Positions 10,357 through 19,879 of a DNA stretch of 64,000 nucleotides are shown here, one piece after another (within the stretch, counting starts at the first letter, position 1; every line of letters starts with the position of its first letter). The DNA comes from Chryseobacterium paludis. Its GTDB lineage: Bacteria; Bacteroidota; Bacteroidia; Flavobacteriales; Weeksellaceae. Position numbers and translations under genes: made by a program. The stretch is from positions 3,261,001-3,325,000 of the forward strand of contig NZ_CP099966.1 in assembly GCF_025403485.1 (NCBI RefSeq). The letters are read 5' to 3'. The notes under the pieces were generated by a model. It saw only the letters and a list, made by a program, of their open reading frames with translations. It was not told where the DNA came from and searched no databases.

Positions 10357-11265
10357 CTATTTCCACTTATCCCATTTATCATTAAACTTCGGCGCGAAAA
10401 CCATCATCATTTGCTTCAGATCATTTAAGACGATACCGCCGTTATTGTTGGAATTGAAAATATTAAAAATTTCATCGTTCTTTGTTTCAATAAACAAATT
10501 CAATGCATAATTCTGCTGAAAGCTGTTTTCATACGTTTTCATTTGTAGTAAAGCATCATAAATAACTTTCTTTGGCTGAGTCTGATCCTGATTGAACAGA
10601 TTATCTAATCCTGCTCTGTGGTAAGTATAAAATATCGAACGTAACTGACTTAAATTAGGACTTGTTAACTGGTTGATTAAAACCCCTCTTGTTCTTGGCC
10701 CTTCACTTCCAATTTGTGCCCAGCCCTCATATCCTCGATTTTGTGCATTTTGCCCGATCTGTTGTGCCTTTGCAAACCATGGAGTTCCACCCATCGATTG
10801 AAAACTATCCGCATCGTATCCTAAAACAAGATACACATAGAAGCTGATGACATCAATTAAGTTTTTACCAGAAAACTGTCGCTCATTAAATATAAGATTT
10901 TCGTTTTCTACATACTCAAAAGCGAATTTGGTATCCTGTAGGTTAATTAATGGAGATTCATAATTTGAACTATAAACAGGGCGAACTGCCTGAATTACAA
11001 TATTCCCGGAATATTTATTATTCCCTTCGCTTTTAGAAATTACAATAGCGAAGTTAGATTTTATTTTTTCAAAGTTCTGAAGTTTTTTACCAGTCCAGCT
11101 CGTGTTATTTATAAAGTCCTTAAGGCTTTTTTCCAAGGTTTTAAAAACCTGTTGGTTACTTCCTCCCAACTGCTGGGCATTTACCTGAACTGTACACAAC
11201 AACTCTTGCGAAAAGCTGGTATTATATATGAAAAGCAGTAAAAATAAACTTATAAGTTTTTTCAT
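10357..11265 (-). CDS. Secreted DUF4835-family protein
   Basis: A 302-residue secreted protein with a signal peptide ending near TSFSQ (residue 19). The sequence and its position between coaBC and recN match the Bacteroidota DUF4835 family, whose role is not settled; a link to the cell envelope is the usual assumption. It is rich in Asn and Gln, with no catalytic motif visible. It lies 36 bp downstream of coaBC and is probably co-transcribed. Confidence 0.85.
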   Translation of the reverse strand: MKKLISLFLLLFIYNTSFSQELLCTVQVNAQQLGGSNQQVFKTLEKSLKDFINNTSWTGKKLQNFEKIKSNFAIVISKSEGNNKYSGNIVIQAVRPVYSSNYESPLINLQDTKFAFEYVENENLIFNERQFSGKNLIDVISFYVYLVLGYDADSFQSMGGTPWFAKAQQIGQNAQNRGYEGWAQIGSEGPRTRGVLINQLTSPNLSQLRSIFYTYHRAGLDNLFNQDQTQPKKVIYDALLQMKTYENSFQQNYALNLFIETKNDEIFNIFNSNNNGGIVLNDLKQMMMVFAPKFNDKWDKWK

Positions 11266-11301
11266 TATCTATTAAAAATTGAGAACGGAAATTTATTAAA
11301 A

Positions 11302-12507
11302 TTATTTTAAAAGTTGATACTCAACGAAATTCAAAATATCCTTTGCTACATCATCTTTAGATTTAAGCTCAAATTCTTTCTTTTCGGTTTTGGTGAATAT
11401 CCTTATTTTGTTGGTGTCATTTTTAAATCCAGCTCCTTCATCGCGAAGAGAATTCAAGATAATCATATCCAGGTTTTTCTTTTCCAATTTCCCCTTTGCA
11501 TTTTCCTCTTCATTCTGAGTTTCCAAAGCAAATCCAACTAAAAACTGATGCACCTTCCTCTCTCCCATTGTTTTGAGAATATCCGGATTTTTAACCAATT
11601 CTATCGTAAGATTATCATCGTTCTTTTTAATTTTCTCTTTGGCCACTTCTTTTGGAGCATAATCAGCGACTGCAGCACTTGCAATAGCAATATCAACGTT
11701 TTCATAGTATTGAAATACTTTATCTAACATCTCTTTTGCCGAGGTTACTTTATGTAAATCAATATTTTTATTTTCAATAGTTTGAGAACTTGGACCGGAA
11801 ATGAGAATAACTTTAGCTCCTCTTTTTGCAGCTTCTTCTGCCAATGAAAATCCCATTTTCCCAGAGGAATGATTTCCTATAAACCGAACAGGATCAATGG
11901 CCTCGTACGTTGGTCCGGCAGTGATTAAGATAGTTTTCCCTTTTAAAACTGTTTCGCTTTTACTTTCGCTAAAAAAATGCTCAACAGCTTTAAATATTGT
12001 TTCAGGTTCGGCCATCCTTCCCTGACCTACTAGACCACTCGCCAGTTCACCACTTTCTGCAGGAATAATAAAATGTCCGAAATCCTCTGCCAATTCTAAG
12101 TTCTGTTTTGTGGTAGGATGATCATACATATCCAGATCCATTGCAGGTGCTATGAAAACAGGACATTTCGCCGACATATAGGTTGCTAATACTAAATTAT
12201 CACACATTCCGTGTGTCATCTTAGCTAAAGTATTAGCAGTACACGGAGCAATAATAATCACATCTGCCCATAAACCCAATTCTACATGACTGTTCCAGCT
12301 CCCATTTTCATTATAAAAATCGGTATAAACAGGTTTCTTTGACAATGTTGAAAGACTTAGCTTGGTCACAAAATGCTCCGCATCAGAGGTCATAATAACC
12401 TGAACTTCTGCATCTTTTTTTATAAACTCTCTTATCAAAAAATGAATTTTGTAAGCAGCAATTCCTCCAGAAACGGCAATAAGAATCTTTTTTCCGGAAA
12501 CACTCAT
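11302..12507 (-). CDS. coaBC: Bifunctional phosphopantothenoylcysteine decarboxylase/synthetase CoaBC
   Basis: CoaBC joins cysteine to 4'-phosphopantothenate and decarboxylates the product, two consecutive steps of coenzyme A synthesis. The N-terminal flavoprotein CoaC domain (about 1-185) shows the conserved histidine in NSHVELGLWAD and the substrate motif PAMDLDMY (a PxMNxxMW variant). The CoaB domain (about 188-401) has ITAGPTYEAIDPVRFIGN, SSGKMG and the KNPDIL motif that separates the two half-reactions. The 401-residue length is normal for the fusion. Confidence 0.97.
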   Translation of the reverse strand: MSVSGKKILIAVSGGIAAYKIHFLIREFIKKDAEVQVIMTSDAEHFVTKLSLSTLSKKPVYTDFYNENGSWNSHVELGLWADVIIIAPCTANTLAKMTHGMCDNLVLATYMSAKCPVFIAPAMDLDMYDHPTTKQNLELAEDFGHFIIPAESGELASGLVGQGRMAEPETIFKAVEHFFSESKSETVLKGKTILITAGPTYEAIDPVRFIGNHSSGKMGFSLAEEAAKRGAKVILISGPSSQTIENKNIDLHKVTSAKEMLDKVFQYYENVDIAIASAAVADYAPKEVAKEKIKKNDDNLTIELVKNPDILKTMGERKVHQFLVGFALETQNEEENAKGKLEKKNLDMIILNSLRDEGAGFKNDTNKIRIFTKTEKKEFELKSKDDVAKDILNFVEYQLLK

Positions 12508-12627
12508 TTAGTTTTAATTTTTTAAAATACTAAATTACTTAATTTTTACGACAACAGGTTTACAAACGACAAAGGTCATAAAGAAATTATTCCCTTATGA
12601 CCTTCATGTATAAAATACAAATGATTT

Positions 12628-12951
12628 TTATTTTCTCTCTTCAGTCTTTCTGAAGTAAACATCTCCATTTAACCATTCTTCAATAGCAATAGAAGTTGGC
12701 TTTGGAAGTTTTTCATAATGTTTAGAGATCTCGATCTGTTCTCTGTTTTCGAAAACTTCTTCCAATGTAGAGTTGTGAACAGCAAATTCATCTAATTTGT
12801 TATGCAATTCAGTACGAATTTCTGCATTAATCTGCTCAGCTCTTTTTCCCATGATAACAATAGCTTCATAGATTGAACCTACTTTATCTTCAATCTTATC
12901 TTTATCGTAAGTAATAGTATTTACTTCTGCTTTTGTATCTTTTACGCTCAT
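12628..12951 (-). CDS. rpoZ: DNA-directed RNA polymerase omega subunit (RpoZ-like)
   Basis: A 107-residue protein with the omega core GSIYEAIVIMGKRAEQINAEI (about 27-47), followed by a helical tail of the kind seen in Bacteroidota. Omega assists assembly of the RNA polymerase core. It sits between bamD, 41 bp upstream, and coaBC, a gene order common in Flavobacteriia, which supports the call despite the short length. Confidence 0.88.
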   Translation of the reverse strand: MSVKDTKAEVNTITYDKDKIEDKVGSIYEAIVIMGKRAEQINAEIRTELHNKLDEFAVHNSTLEEVFENREQIEISKHYEKLPKPTSIAIEEWLNGDVYFRKTEERK

Positions 12952-12992
12952 TTTGAGAAATTTATTTATTTATAAGATGGCAAATTTACGAA

Positions 12993-13988
12993 TTATCTTT
13001 GGATTTTGAAAGTGGCAGCAGGAGGAGGTGTCTGTAACGCAGCACTATCTCTTTGCATTTGCATTGCTTTCTTCTCTGTAGCAACCTGATCTTTGATCTG
13101 CTGCTCCGTTTTATTTCTTGCTTCCAGCTTGTCTACTTCCTTCTTTTGTCTTGCCGTTAACGTTGCCATTCTGGCTTCTGTCTGCTTTTTAACAACTGCA
13201 AAATTTTGTTTTTCCTTTTCAAGTTTTTCTCTAAGATCTAATGCTGTTTTGGAATATTCCGTATTTGGAAGTTCTTTCTCAACTTGTCTTGTGAAAGCCA
13301 AAGCACTTTCTATACGTTCTTCTTTAAGACCATAGATTGAATTTTGAGCAAGCAAATAACGGGACTTCATCATATAATCATAGATCTTCGGACGAAGTTT
13401 TGTACTTGGAAAATCTTCTAATACATTTTCCAAAGCAACAGTTGCGGATTTATAATCCCCCATTTTGTAGTATTGTCTTGCATTCTCGTAAGACTTAAAC
13501 TCCAATTTATAAGTCAGCTCATCAATAAGCTGGTTGATATTTTTCGATCTTTCAGAATTAGGGTAGTTATTTAAGAAATCCTGTAATTCATTTACTGCTA
13601 ATTCAGTACTGGTTTGATCTAAGTTATAGTCCATAGATCCTTCATAGTAACATAGGGCAGACATATACGCTGCTTCTTCTGCTCTTGGATCTTTTGGAAA
13701 GCTCACAGAAAAGTTTTTAAACTGATGCCCTGCTAGCTTATAATTTTTATCATAATAGTTTGCATAGGCTGTATTAAACCCAACATTAGGGAAATCATCT
13801 GTTCCTGCAACAAGATTAGCTAATCTGTCGTAAAGAGCTAAAGCATTTTTCCATTTCTTTTTAGCAAAATTTTCATTAGCTGCTTTTAAGATGAAAGCTT
13901 TATCAGCACTTTTCAATGCTTTTTCTTGCTGGCTTGCACATGATGAAATTACAGCTATGGCAAAAAGACCTAAAATATATTTTTTCAT
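12993..13988 (-). CDS. bamD: Outer membrane assembly lipoprotein BamD
   Basis: BamD is the essential TPR lipoprotein of the BAM machine, which inserts beta-barrels into the outer membrane. I use the ATG at 13988 rather than one 12 bp upstream because it gives MKKYILGLFAIAVISSC, a clean lipoprotein signal with the acylated cysteine near residue 17. Residues 30-260 hold repeated TPR-like helix pairs, including NYPNSERSKNINQLIDEL. The Lys/Gln-rich C-terminal helix (about 255-320) is longer than in proteobacterial BamD. A TAnnTTTG promoter lies upstream. Confidence 0.93.
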   Translation of the reverse strand: MKKYILGLFAIAVISSCASQQEKALKSADKAFILKAANENFAKKKWKNALALYDRLANLVAGTDDFPNVGFNTAYANYYDKNYKLAGHQFKNFSVSFPKDPRAEEAAYMSALCYYEGSMDYNLDQTSTELAVNELQDFLNNYPNSERSKNINQLIDELTYKLEFKSYENARQYYKMGDYKSATVALENVLEDFPSTKLRPKIYDYMMKSRYLLAQNSIYGLKEERIESALAFTRQVEKELPNTEYSKTALDLREKLEKEKQNFAVVKKQTEARMATLTARQKKEVDKLEARNKTEQQIKDQVATEKKAMQMQRDSAALQTPPPAATFKIQR

Positions 13989-14032
13989 ATAAAAATTCAA
14001 CCGTTACCGGATTATACCGATCTATTAATTTG

Positions 14033-14040
14033 CAAAAATA
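14033..14040 (-). promoter_or_regulatory. -7 box upstream of bamD
   Basis: Minus-strand TATTTTTG matches TAnnTTTG and lies about 45 bp before the bamD start, at the head of the bamD-rpoZ-coaBC run. Confidence 0.5.
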
Positions 14041-14087
14041 TAACTTTTTTATCAATAGATTTTTTTTTATGATTATTTAACGTAATT

Positions 14088-14717
14088 TTAGTCAGCTGCG
14101 TATCCCAATATTGCAAAAACACTGAGTAAGAGATTCATTCTTACTTTTTTTTCGGCTTCTTTAGCATAAGCTTCTTCATTTTTACTTGGAACATACAATT
14201 CATAAAAATTTTTATTTCGAATTACGAACAAGGTAGATCCAATGATTGTTGTAAGTATATCTTCAGGTTTAGGAGTAAATGTAAAGACTCCTGATGCTAC
14301 CCCTTTCTTGATCACCTCATCTAATTTTTTTACAAATAGCTGGTAAAAATCCAACAGCTCCACTTTCAGATTATCTGTATGTCGTAACTCCTGAGTAACA
14401 AATCCATGAAAATAATTATATTTAAATAACTGAGATACAATATACTTTATAATCTCTTTCATTTGCATCTCTGGCTTTCCTTCTTTAATCGTATCTGCAA
14501 ATTCTGAAAAATTTTCTCTGGTTTTCAAAACCCTGTACTGATAAAGGTAAGACATCATTTTTTCTTTGGAACCAAAGTAATAAGAAATCATTGCTACATT
14601 AATATTTGCCTTGGAGCATATATCCCTTACTGATGTCCCTTCATACCCTTTTTTCGCAATCAGCTCCTCTGCAATATCCAGAATATGGATTTGTTTTTCT
14701 GTAAATTTTTTTTTCAT
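14088..14717 (-). CDS. TetR/AcrR-family transcriptional regulator
   Basis: A 209-residue regulator. The N-terminal helix-turn-helix (about 10-55) contains GYEGTSVRDICSKANINVAMISYYFGSKEKM, characteristic of TetR DNA-binding domains. The remaining helical domain binds an unknown ligand. The gene is divergent from the TatD-like gene, with about 97 bp between the starts, but nothing adjacent identifies a regulated efflux pump or catabolic operon. Confidence 0.93.
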   Translation of the reverse strand: MKKKFTEKQIHILDIAEELIAKKGYEGTSVRDICSKANINVAMISYYFGSKEKMMSYLYQYRVLKTRENFSEFADTIKEGKPEMQMKEIIKYIVSQLFKYNYFHGFVTQELRHTDNLKVELLDFYQLFVKKLDEVIKKGVASGVFTFTPKPEDILTTIIGSTLFVIRNKNFYELYVPSKNEEAYAKEAEKKVRMNLLLSVFAILGYAAD

Positions 14718-14814
14718 AAAGTGTCGCTTTCAGTAAAGTTAAGAAATTTTTAACATATTTATAAACGTTTGTTTAAGAATCTCAAATTAATTCTAAATTG
14801 TAGTATTTTTGAAC

Positions 14815-15441
14815 ATGAATTTTTTTGATTTTCATCATCATAAAAAAAATGTGACTTATGGTATTTACAATGTAGATATTGAAAGCTCCGTACCAGACAG
14901 TTTCTATTCTGTGGGCATCCATCCCCAGGACATAAATCCCAATACTATTGAAAAACAGTTTAACTGGCTAGAGTCAGTAATTGATGAAAATTGCTTTACC
15001 ATTGGAGAATGTGGTCTTGATGGATTAATTTCTGTAGAAATGAAAATTCAGGAAGATATTTTTTTAAGACAAATTAAACTGTCAAATGAATTGAAGAAGC
15101 CTCTTGTTATTCATTGTGTAAGAAAATTTTACGAGATCATATCAATTGGAAAAATAGCAGAACAACCCATGATTATTCATGGTTTTAATAAAAAACAAAG
15201 TATTGCTGAAGATCTTTTGAAAAATAATTTCTATTTGAGTTTTGGAAAAGCTGTTTTGTATAATTTATCTTTGCAAAATACTTTGAAAAAAGTTCCTTTA
15301 AATAAGATCTTTTTAGAAACTGATAATGACGATTTTAATATCCAAGAATTATATCAGAAAGTTTCAGAAATAAAGGGTATTACTTTGGAAAAAATTAATG
15401 AACAGATTAAAGAAAATTTAGAGACGATAAAAAATGGATAA
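14815..15441 (+). CDS. TatD-family metal-dependent hydrolase
   Basis: A predicted metal-dependent TIM-barrel nuclease or hydrolase. The ATG at 14815 is preferred over a TTG two codons earlier and gives 208 residues, shorter than the usual 250-260. The metal motif DxHxH is present as DFHHH (D5, H7, H9). The conserved acidic residue is in GECGLDG, and later histidines are in LVIHC and IIHGF. The final acid is ETDNDD. The gene overlaps tcdA by 8 bp. The family is clear; the substrate is not. Confidence 0.88.
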   Translation: MNFFDFHHHKKNVTYGIYNVDIESSVPDSFYSVGIHPQDINPNTIEKQFNWLESVIDENCFTIGECGLDGLISVEMKIQEDIFLRQIKLSNELKKPLVIHCVRKFYEIISIGKIAEQPMIIHGFNKKQSIAEDLLKNNFYLSFGKAVLYNLSLQNTLKKVPLNKIFLETDNDDFNIQELYQKVSEIKGITLEKINEQIKENLETIKNG

Positions 15442-16159
15442 ATACTGGTTGGAGAGAACAGAGCTTCTTATTAAGGAAAATGGATTGGAAAAACTAAATA
15501 AGGCAACTGTTCTTATTGTTGGTTTGGGCGGTGTTGGTTCTTTTGCAGCAGAATTCCTAGCCAGGGCTGGTGTTGGAAGTATGACCATCGTAGACGGTGA
15601 TACAGTAGATATTACGAATATCAACCGGCAGCTTCCCGCTTTACATTCTACAGTTGGAAAACATAAAGTAGAAGTGGTTGCTGAAAGACTTTTAGATATC
15701 AATCCTAACCTCAATCTGGTAAAAATCAATGAGTTTCTAAATCCCGACAGGATGGATGAAGTACTAGATTCCGCAAAATTTGATTTTGTCCTGGATTGTA
15801 TTGACAGCGTAACCCCTAAAGTGTGTTTAATGATCGCTGCCAGAAGAAGAAGAATAAAGATGGTAAGCTCAATGGGTGCAGGTGGTAAAATGGATCCTAG
15901 CAAAGTCTTGGTAAGAGATATCAGTAAAACTCAAAACTGTTATTTAGCAAAGGAAGTAAGAAAAAGACTAAAAAAGGAAAAGATAGATAAAGGAATCAGA
16001 TGTGTCTTTTCTAATGAACTGCAGAATGAAGAAAGCCTGAAAATGACAGATGGGGCAAATTATAAAAGATCCTTTTATGGTACAATAAGCTACATTCCAG
16101 CTATCTTTGGTTTGTATGCAGCAGCTGAAGTTATTAATTATTTAGTAAAAAAGAATTAA
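15434..16159 (+). CDS. tcdA: tRNA threonylcarbamoyladenosine dehydratase TcdA
   Basis: An E1-like ThiF/HesA enzyme that cyclises t6A37 of ANN-decoding tRNAs to ct6A using ATP. The 241-residue product has the Rossmann nucleotide loop VGLGGVGSFAAE (about 30-41), the TNINRQLPAL motif and DCIDSVTPK, all characteristic of the CsdL/TcdA branch rather than MoeB or ThiF. It overlaps tatD-like by 8 bp and rnpA by one base, so the three are surely co-transcribed. Confidence 0.93.
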   Translation: MDKYWLERTELLIKENGLEKLNKATVLIVGLGGVGSFAAEFLARAGVGSMTIVDGDTVDITNINRQLPALHSTVGKHKVEVVAERLLDINPNLNLVKINEFLNPDRMDEVLDSAKFDFVLDCIDSVTPKVCLMIAARRRRIKMVSSMGAGGKMDPSKVLVRDISKTQNCYLAKEVRKRLKKEKIDKGIRCVFSNELQNEESLKMTDGANYKRSFYGTISYIPAIFGLYAAAEVINYLVKKN

Positions 16160-16530
16160 TGGGAAACTTCAAATATCCAAAAGAGGAAAAGCTTAAAAAA
16201 ACAAATGAAATTACACTGCTTTTCGAAAAGGGCAAATGGAGAACCAGTGAAAATTTAAGAATTATCCTACTAAAAGACAAACCAAATTTACCTATAGAAA
16301 GCTCTAAGTTTGGAGTTTCAGTATCTAAGAGGTATTTCAAGAAAGCGGTAAACAGAAACCGTGTTAAAAGACTCTTAAGAGAATGCTACCGTTTACATAA
16401 GGATTTATTTAAAGAGTCTTTTGGAGAAAAAACAATTGCTATGCTTTTTTGGATATCGCCTGAAATGCCTGAAAAATTTCAGGATGTAGAGGCTCAATTT
16501 ATAAAACTTTGCCAGGCTCAGAAAAAATAA
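16159..16530 (+). CDS. rnpA: Ribonuclease P protein component
   Basis: The basic protein subunit that helps RNase P RNA remove tRNA 5' leaders. The 123-residue product carries the RNR signature in KKAVNRNRVKRLLRE (about 63-77) after the FGVSVSKR strand. Its ATG overlaps the tcdA stop (TAATG). It is not beside rpmH or dnaA here, which differs from many bacteria but is ordinary for Flavobacteriia. Confidence 0.95.
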   Translation: MGNFKYPKEEKLKKTNEITLLFEKGKWRTSENLRIILLKDKPNLPIESSKFGVSVSKRYFKKAVNRNRVKRLLRECYRLHKDLFKESFGEKTIAMLFWISPEMPEKFQDVEAQFIKLCQAQKK

Positions 16531-16616
16531 TCTTAAACTTATGAGATTAAGAATTTAAATAAAAGCTTAAAATAGTTTTTGTAACTTTAGGGAACACAAT
16601 TAATCTGAAAATTAAT

Positions 16617-17225
16617 ATGTTAGATAACATTCCCTATTTCCCTTATATACTGAGTGCATTTATTGGTATCGGACTTTCTGCTGCTACAGGCTTTAGGGTA
16701 TTTCTCCCTATGTTCGCTGTAAGCTTAGCTTCTTATTTGCATTGGATTCCAATGAGCGGACAGTTTGAATGGCTTGCGGGACTCCCGGCACTTATCACTA
16801 CAGGTATCGCCACTATTGCGGAGATCTTAGCCTATTACATTCCATTTGTTGATCATTTACTGGATACCATTTCCGTTCCGATGGCTACTGTTGCCGGATC
16901 TATTTTATTTGCCAGTCAATTTGCAGATTTTGGAACATTTCCACAATGGGCATTAGCAATAATTGCCGGTGGTGGAACCGCTGCAACAATAAGCTCCGGA
17001 TTTGCTGGAATCAGGGCCGCTTCAACAGCAACTACAGGTGGGTTGGGCAATTCTATTGTAGGAACTACAGAAACCGCAGGTGCCGGAATCATGTCTGTTT
17101 TAGCAATGGCACTTCCCGTTATCGCAGCTATTTTAGCCATTATACTGGTTGTCCTCGTCATAGTAATGGGACGTAAAGCCATTCGAAAATTGCGTGGCAA
17201 TAAAGAAGTAATTGATAAAATATAA
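16617..17225 (+). CDS. DUF4126-family membrane protein
   Basis: A 202-residue membrane protein with about five hydrophobic segments rich in Gly, Ala and Ser, for example SAFIGIGLSAATGFRVFLPM near the start. Sequence and size match the DUF4126 family, whose function is unknown. It lies 86 bp after rnpA on the same strand and is followed by a palindromic terminator. Confidence 0.85.
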   Translation: MLDNIPYFPYILSAFIGIGLSAATGFRVFLPMFAVSLASYLHWIPMSGQFEWLAGLPALITTGIATIAEILAYYIPFVDHLLDTISVPMATVAGSILFASQFADFGTFPQWALAIIAGGGTAATISSGFAGIRAASTATTGGLGNSIVGTTETAGAGIMSVLAMALPVIAAILAIILVVLVIVMGRKAIRKLRGNKEVIDKI

Positions 17226-17230
17226 AAATA

Positions 17231-17257
17231 AAAGGCTGAGTCTAGACTCAACCTTTT
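17231..17257 (+). terminator. Palindromic terminator between convergent genes
   Basis: The stretch aaaggctgagtctagactca with the following accttttcc forms a near-perfect palindrome between two convergent genes. It is short of a long T-run, so it is probably a bidirectional hairpin terminator. Confidence 0.6.
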
Positions 17258-17342
17258 CCAATGTTCTTCTTATAAGAACTCAATGTTTTATTGATTTCAA
17301 AAGCAAAAAGAAATAAGTGGTGATGTATAGAGGTTTTCAAAC

Positions 17343-19337
17343 TTAATTCTTCCCTCTGATATCTTTTACTTCCTGAATTTTCTCTTCAAAATAAGATTTT
17401 TTTTCAGGGTGCTTATCCGCTAATATCTCAAAAGCTTTTATTGCTTTAGTGTATAATTTTTGTTCAAAATATAATTTCGCCAGTGTTTCGGTCATTAAAT
17501 GTGAGATATCATCATTCTTTTCTTTTACTACGAAACTGCTCTCATCTTTCAGCTGGCTTATTTTCGGGTTATTTTCAATGAAAGATTCAATGACCTTACT
17601 TTTAACTTCAGCCTTAATCTTTTCAGGTTCTTTTTCAGTACGGTCTATTTTTAACCAACTTTGCCAAGTATTGATAAATCCTGGAACGTTACTATCAGCA
17701 GGATCATCTACACTCTCTCCTTTCGGTATCGTATCTTCTTCAAGATGATCTTGTTGCTCCTCTTTTTTATCTGACATACTCCAGCTTGAAATATCAGAAC
17801 TAAAGAAAGAAACATTCATCACAGGAGCTTCTTCTTTCTTTTCTATTACGACATCTGCATCTGTATTGTGAACTTCTGTCTCTTCTTGAATGCTTTCCTC
17901 TGGTTTAATATCTTCTTTACTACCTTCAGTGAACTCATAAGTTACTTCTTCCTCAGGTAATATGTCTTTCTCTTTTAAAATTTGGGCCTTTGTAGTTTCT
18001 TCTTTTGGCTGAGAAATCTGAGCAGGCTTACTAATTAATGAATCTGGAACATGAGATTCAAAACTCATTGGTTTCCAGCTGGATTTTAATTCTGTTTTTT
18101 CTTCAGAAACAATCTCTTCGGTATTAATTTCTTCATTCTTTGCTTCTGAAACCTCAACAGGCCTCGCAGTATCATCAACAGCTACTGGCTTTACATCTTC
18201 TACCTTTGTTTCCACAGCATGAAACCCTTGTGTTTCTGCAAAGTTGATATCGTGACTTTGCGTTTCAGGCTCACTCTCTTTTTTATCTTCTGCTACTACT
18301 TTATTCGCCTTCATTCTTCTCTCAACCTCTTCAATCAATCTCCTCATTTCATCTTCGTGCTTATTGACACTTGGCTGGGAAATTTCAGAAACAGTAATCT
18401 CGTCACTGTTTTTGGACTCAATCTTAACTTCAGGCATAAATGAATCTGTACCATGGAAGCTTAATTCAGAATCATTTGAAACTTTTTCTTTCTCAGATTC
18501 AGAAGTAATCTCATCTTCATTAATAATCTCTTCAGGAGTAAATTCTGTTTTCTTAGAGATTTCAATCTCCTTTAATTCTGTTTCATTTACCTTTTCTTCT
18601 ACAGGAAGGGCATCATTATCCAAAGTCGGTTTCAAAATAGTATTTGCTATTTCAGTTTCATCTTTAGAAGTTTCTGTTCCATTGACAGGAGTATCATGCT
18701 GATCTTGGTTATTATCAGTCCCCTCTATCTCTTTCAAAGCTATTTCCTGTTCAATAGTTTCTGTTGCTTGAATAGGCTCTTCTGAAAATACTTCTTTTTG
18801 TTTTTGAGTAACCAGTGTCCCTGATTCTAAAGTAGACTCTATATCAATGGTTTCATGATTACTCTCTTCAAGAAAGTTTTCTTCTCCTTCAAACAAAATT
18901 CTGTTTCGTTCTCCATTTACATAAATATGCTTGATTTCAGGAAGCGGCGCTGGAAACTGACGGACAACTTCTTCCTTAATCTGAGCTTTTTCAGGAAGTT
19001 CCTCTCTTTTAATAGGGAAGTTTTTGCTTTTTGGAAAATATCTGGATCCTTTTTCAATACCCTTTACATTATTATTTTCCAAGACTTCAGGTTTAGTCTT
19101 TTCCTTAATTTTGCCATTAATCAGTTGATAAAGAATCTTTTTATCTGTAGTATAAGCTGCAGTGATAGAAAGCTCTTTTTGATAATTTTCCTGATCATAA
19201 AGATGGATACCATACAAATGTAAAGCTCTGATATTTTGAATATAGGGAAAAGAATTAATCTCCTCTTTCAGGAGATTAAGATCTTCTGATTGAATATTTT
19301 TTGGGTTCTTTAATAATTCTAAAACTCTATTATTCAT
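17343..19337 (-). CDS. Large acidic low-complexity protein with C-terminal TPR
   Basis: A 664-residue protein without a signal peptide. The N-terminal 70 residues (ending near KKILYQLIN) look structured. Residues about 120-580 are extremely rich in Glu, Thr, Ser and Lys and probably disordered. The last 60 residues form a TPR-like helix pair (LAKLYFEQKLYTKAIKAFEILADKHP). It begins 1 bp after the lptE stop and is therefore coupled to it. The architecture recalls TPR scaffold proteins of envelope complexes, but I can name no function. Confidence 0.85.
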   Translation of the reverse strand: MNNRVLELLKNPKNIQSEDLNLLKEEINSFPYIQNIRALHLYGIHLYDQENYQKELSITAAYTTDKKILYQLINGKIKEKTKPEVLENNNVKGIEKGSRYFPKSKNFPIKREELPEKAQIKEEVVRQFPAPLPEIKHIYVNGERNRILFEGEENFLEESNHETIDIESTLESGTLVTQKQKEVFSEEPIQATETIEQEIALKEIEGTDNNQDQHDTPVNGTETSKDETEIANTILKPTLDNDALPVEEKVNETELKEIEISKKTEFTPEEIINEDEITSESEKEKVSNDSELSFHGTDSFMPEVKIESKNSDEITVSEISQPSVNKHEDEMRRLIEEVERRMKANKVVAEDKKESEPETQSHDINFAETQGFHAVETKVEDVKPVAVDDTARPVEVSEAKNEEINTEEIVSEEKTELKSSWKPMSFESHVPDSLISKPAQISQPKEETTKAQILKEKDILPEEEVTYEFTEGSKEDIKPEESIQEETEVHNTDADVVIEKKEEAPVMNVSFFSSDISSWSMSDKKEEQQDHLEEDTIPKGESVDDPADSNVPGFINTWQSWLKIDRTEKEPEKIKAEVKSKVIESFIENNPKISQLKDESSFVVKEKNDDISHLMTETLAKLYFEQKLYTKAIKAFEILADKHPEKKSYFEEKIQEVKDIRGKN

Positions 19338-19338
19338 C

Positions 19339-19860
19339 TTACCAGTTCGCTACAATATCGTTAAATATCTTATTAATGATTCTTTCGTTTACAATTTTCA
19401 CCTGTGAAGCTTCTATGTCACTCTGAGACAAGCTGCTGTTAAATACAGCCTCATCTGAATAGGTTCTGTCAAAACTTAAATCAGGGTGTAATTTATTCTC
19501 ATAATGCACCTTAACGGTGATGGTTAGTTTATTTTGTGATTCCTGCACCGTTCCACCTGTAGATGTCGTTTGCGTATTGGAACTGATTGTTGTCGGAGTA
19601 ATAGAATAATCTGTAATTTCTCCTTCCACCAATATATCAGCGTTTTCTTTTGTCCCTTTTAATGTTGTTCTTTGCAAGAAACGGTTCTGAATATCTGTTG
19701 AAAACTGTTGAGACAAAGTAGGATTTACCAGAGCTGCATTGTTTGGAAATTCATTGATCTGAATTGTTTTTTCATCTTTTAAAGATGATCCCGTAAAACT
19801 GTAACACGAGTTTAAAACACTTAGACCTATCAACAAAAGCCAAAAAACTCTCGACTGCAT
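19339..19860 (-). CDS. lptE: LPS assembly lipoprotein LptE
   Basis: LptE plugs the LptD barrel that delivers LPS to the outer leaflet. The ATG at 19860 (MQSRVFWLLLIGLSVLNSC) is chosen over one ten codons earlier because it gives a proper lipoprotein signal with the acylated cysteine at residue 19 and avoids overlap with the upstream gene. The body, about 173 residues, has the beta-alpha pattern and a repeated Thr/Ser stretch (about 85-105). The assignment rests on lipobox, size and the sigma-54 activator/TPR context familiar in Bacteroidota, so it is good but not certain. Confidence 0.82.
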   Translation of the reverse strand: MQSRVFWLLLIGLSVLNSCYSFTGSSLKDEKTIQINEFPNNAALVNPTLSQQFSTDIQNRFLQRTTLKGTKENADILVEGEITDYSITPTTISSNTQTTSTGGTVQESQNKLTITVKVHYENKLHPDLSFDRTYSDEAVFNSSLSQSDIEASQVKIVNERIINKIFNDIVANW

Positions 19861-19879
19861 TATATTAATATTTTTAATT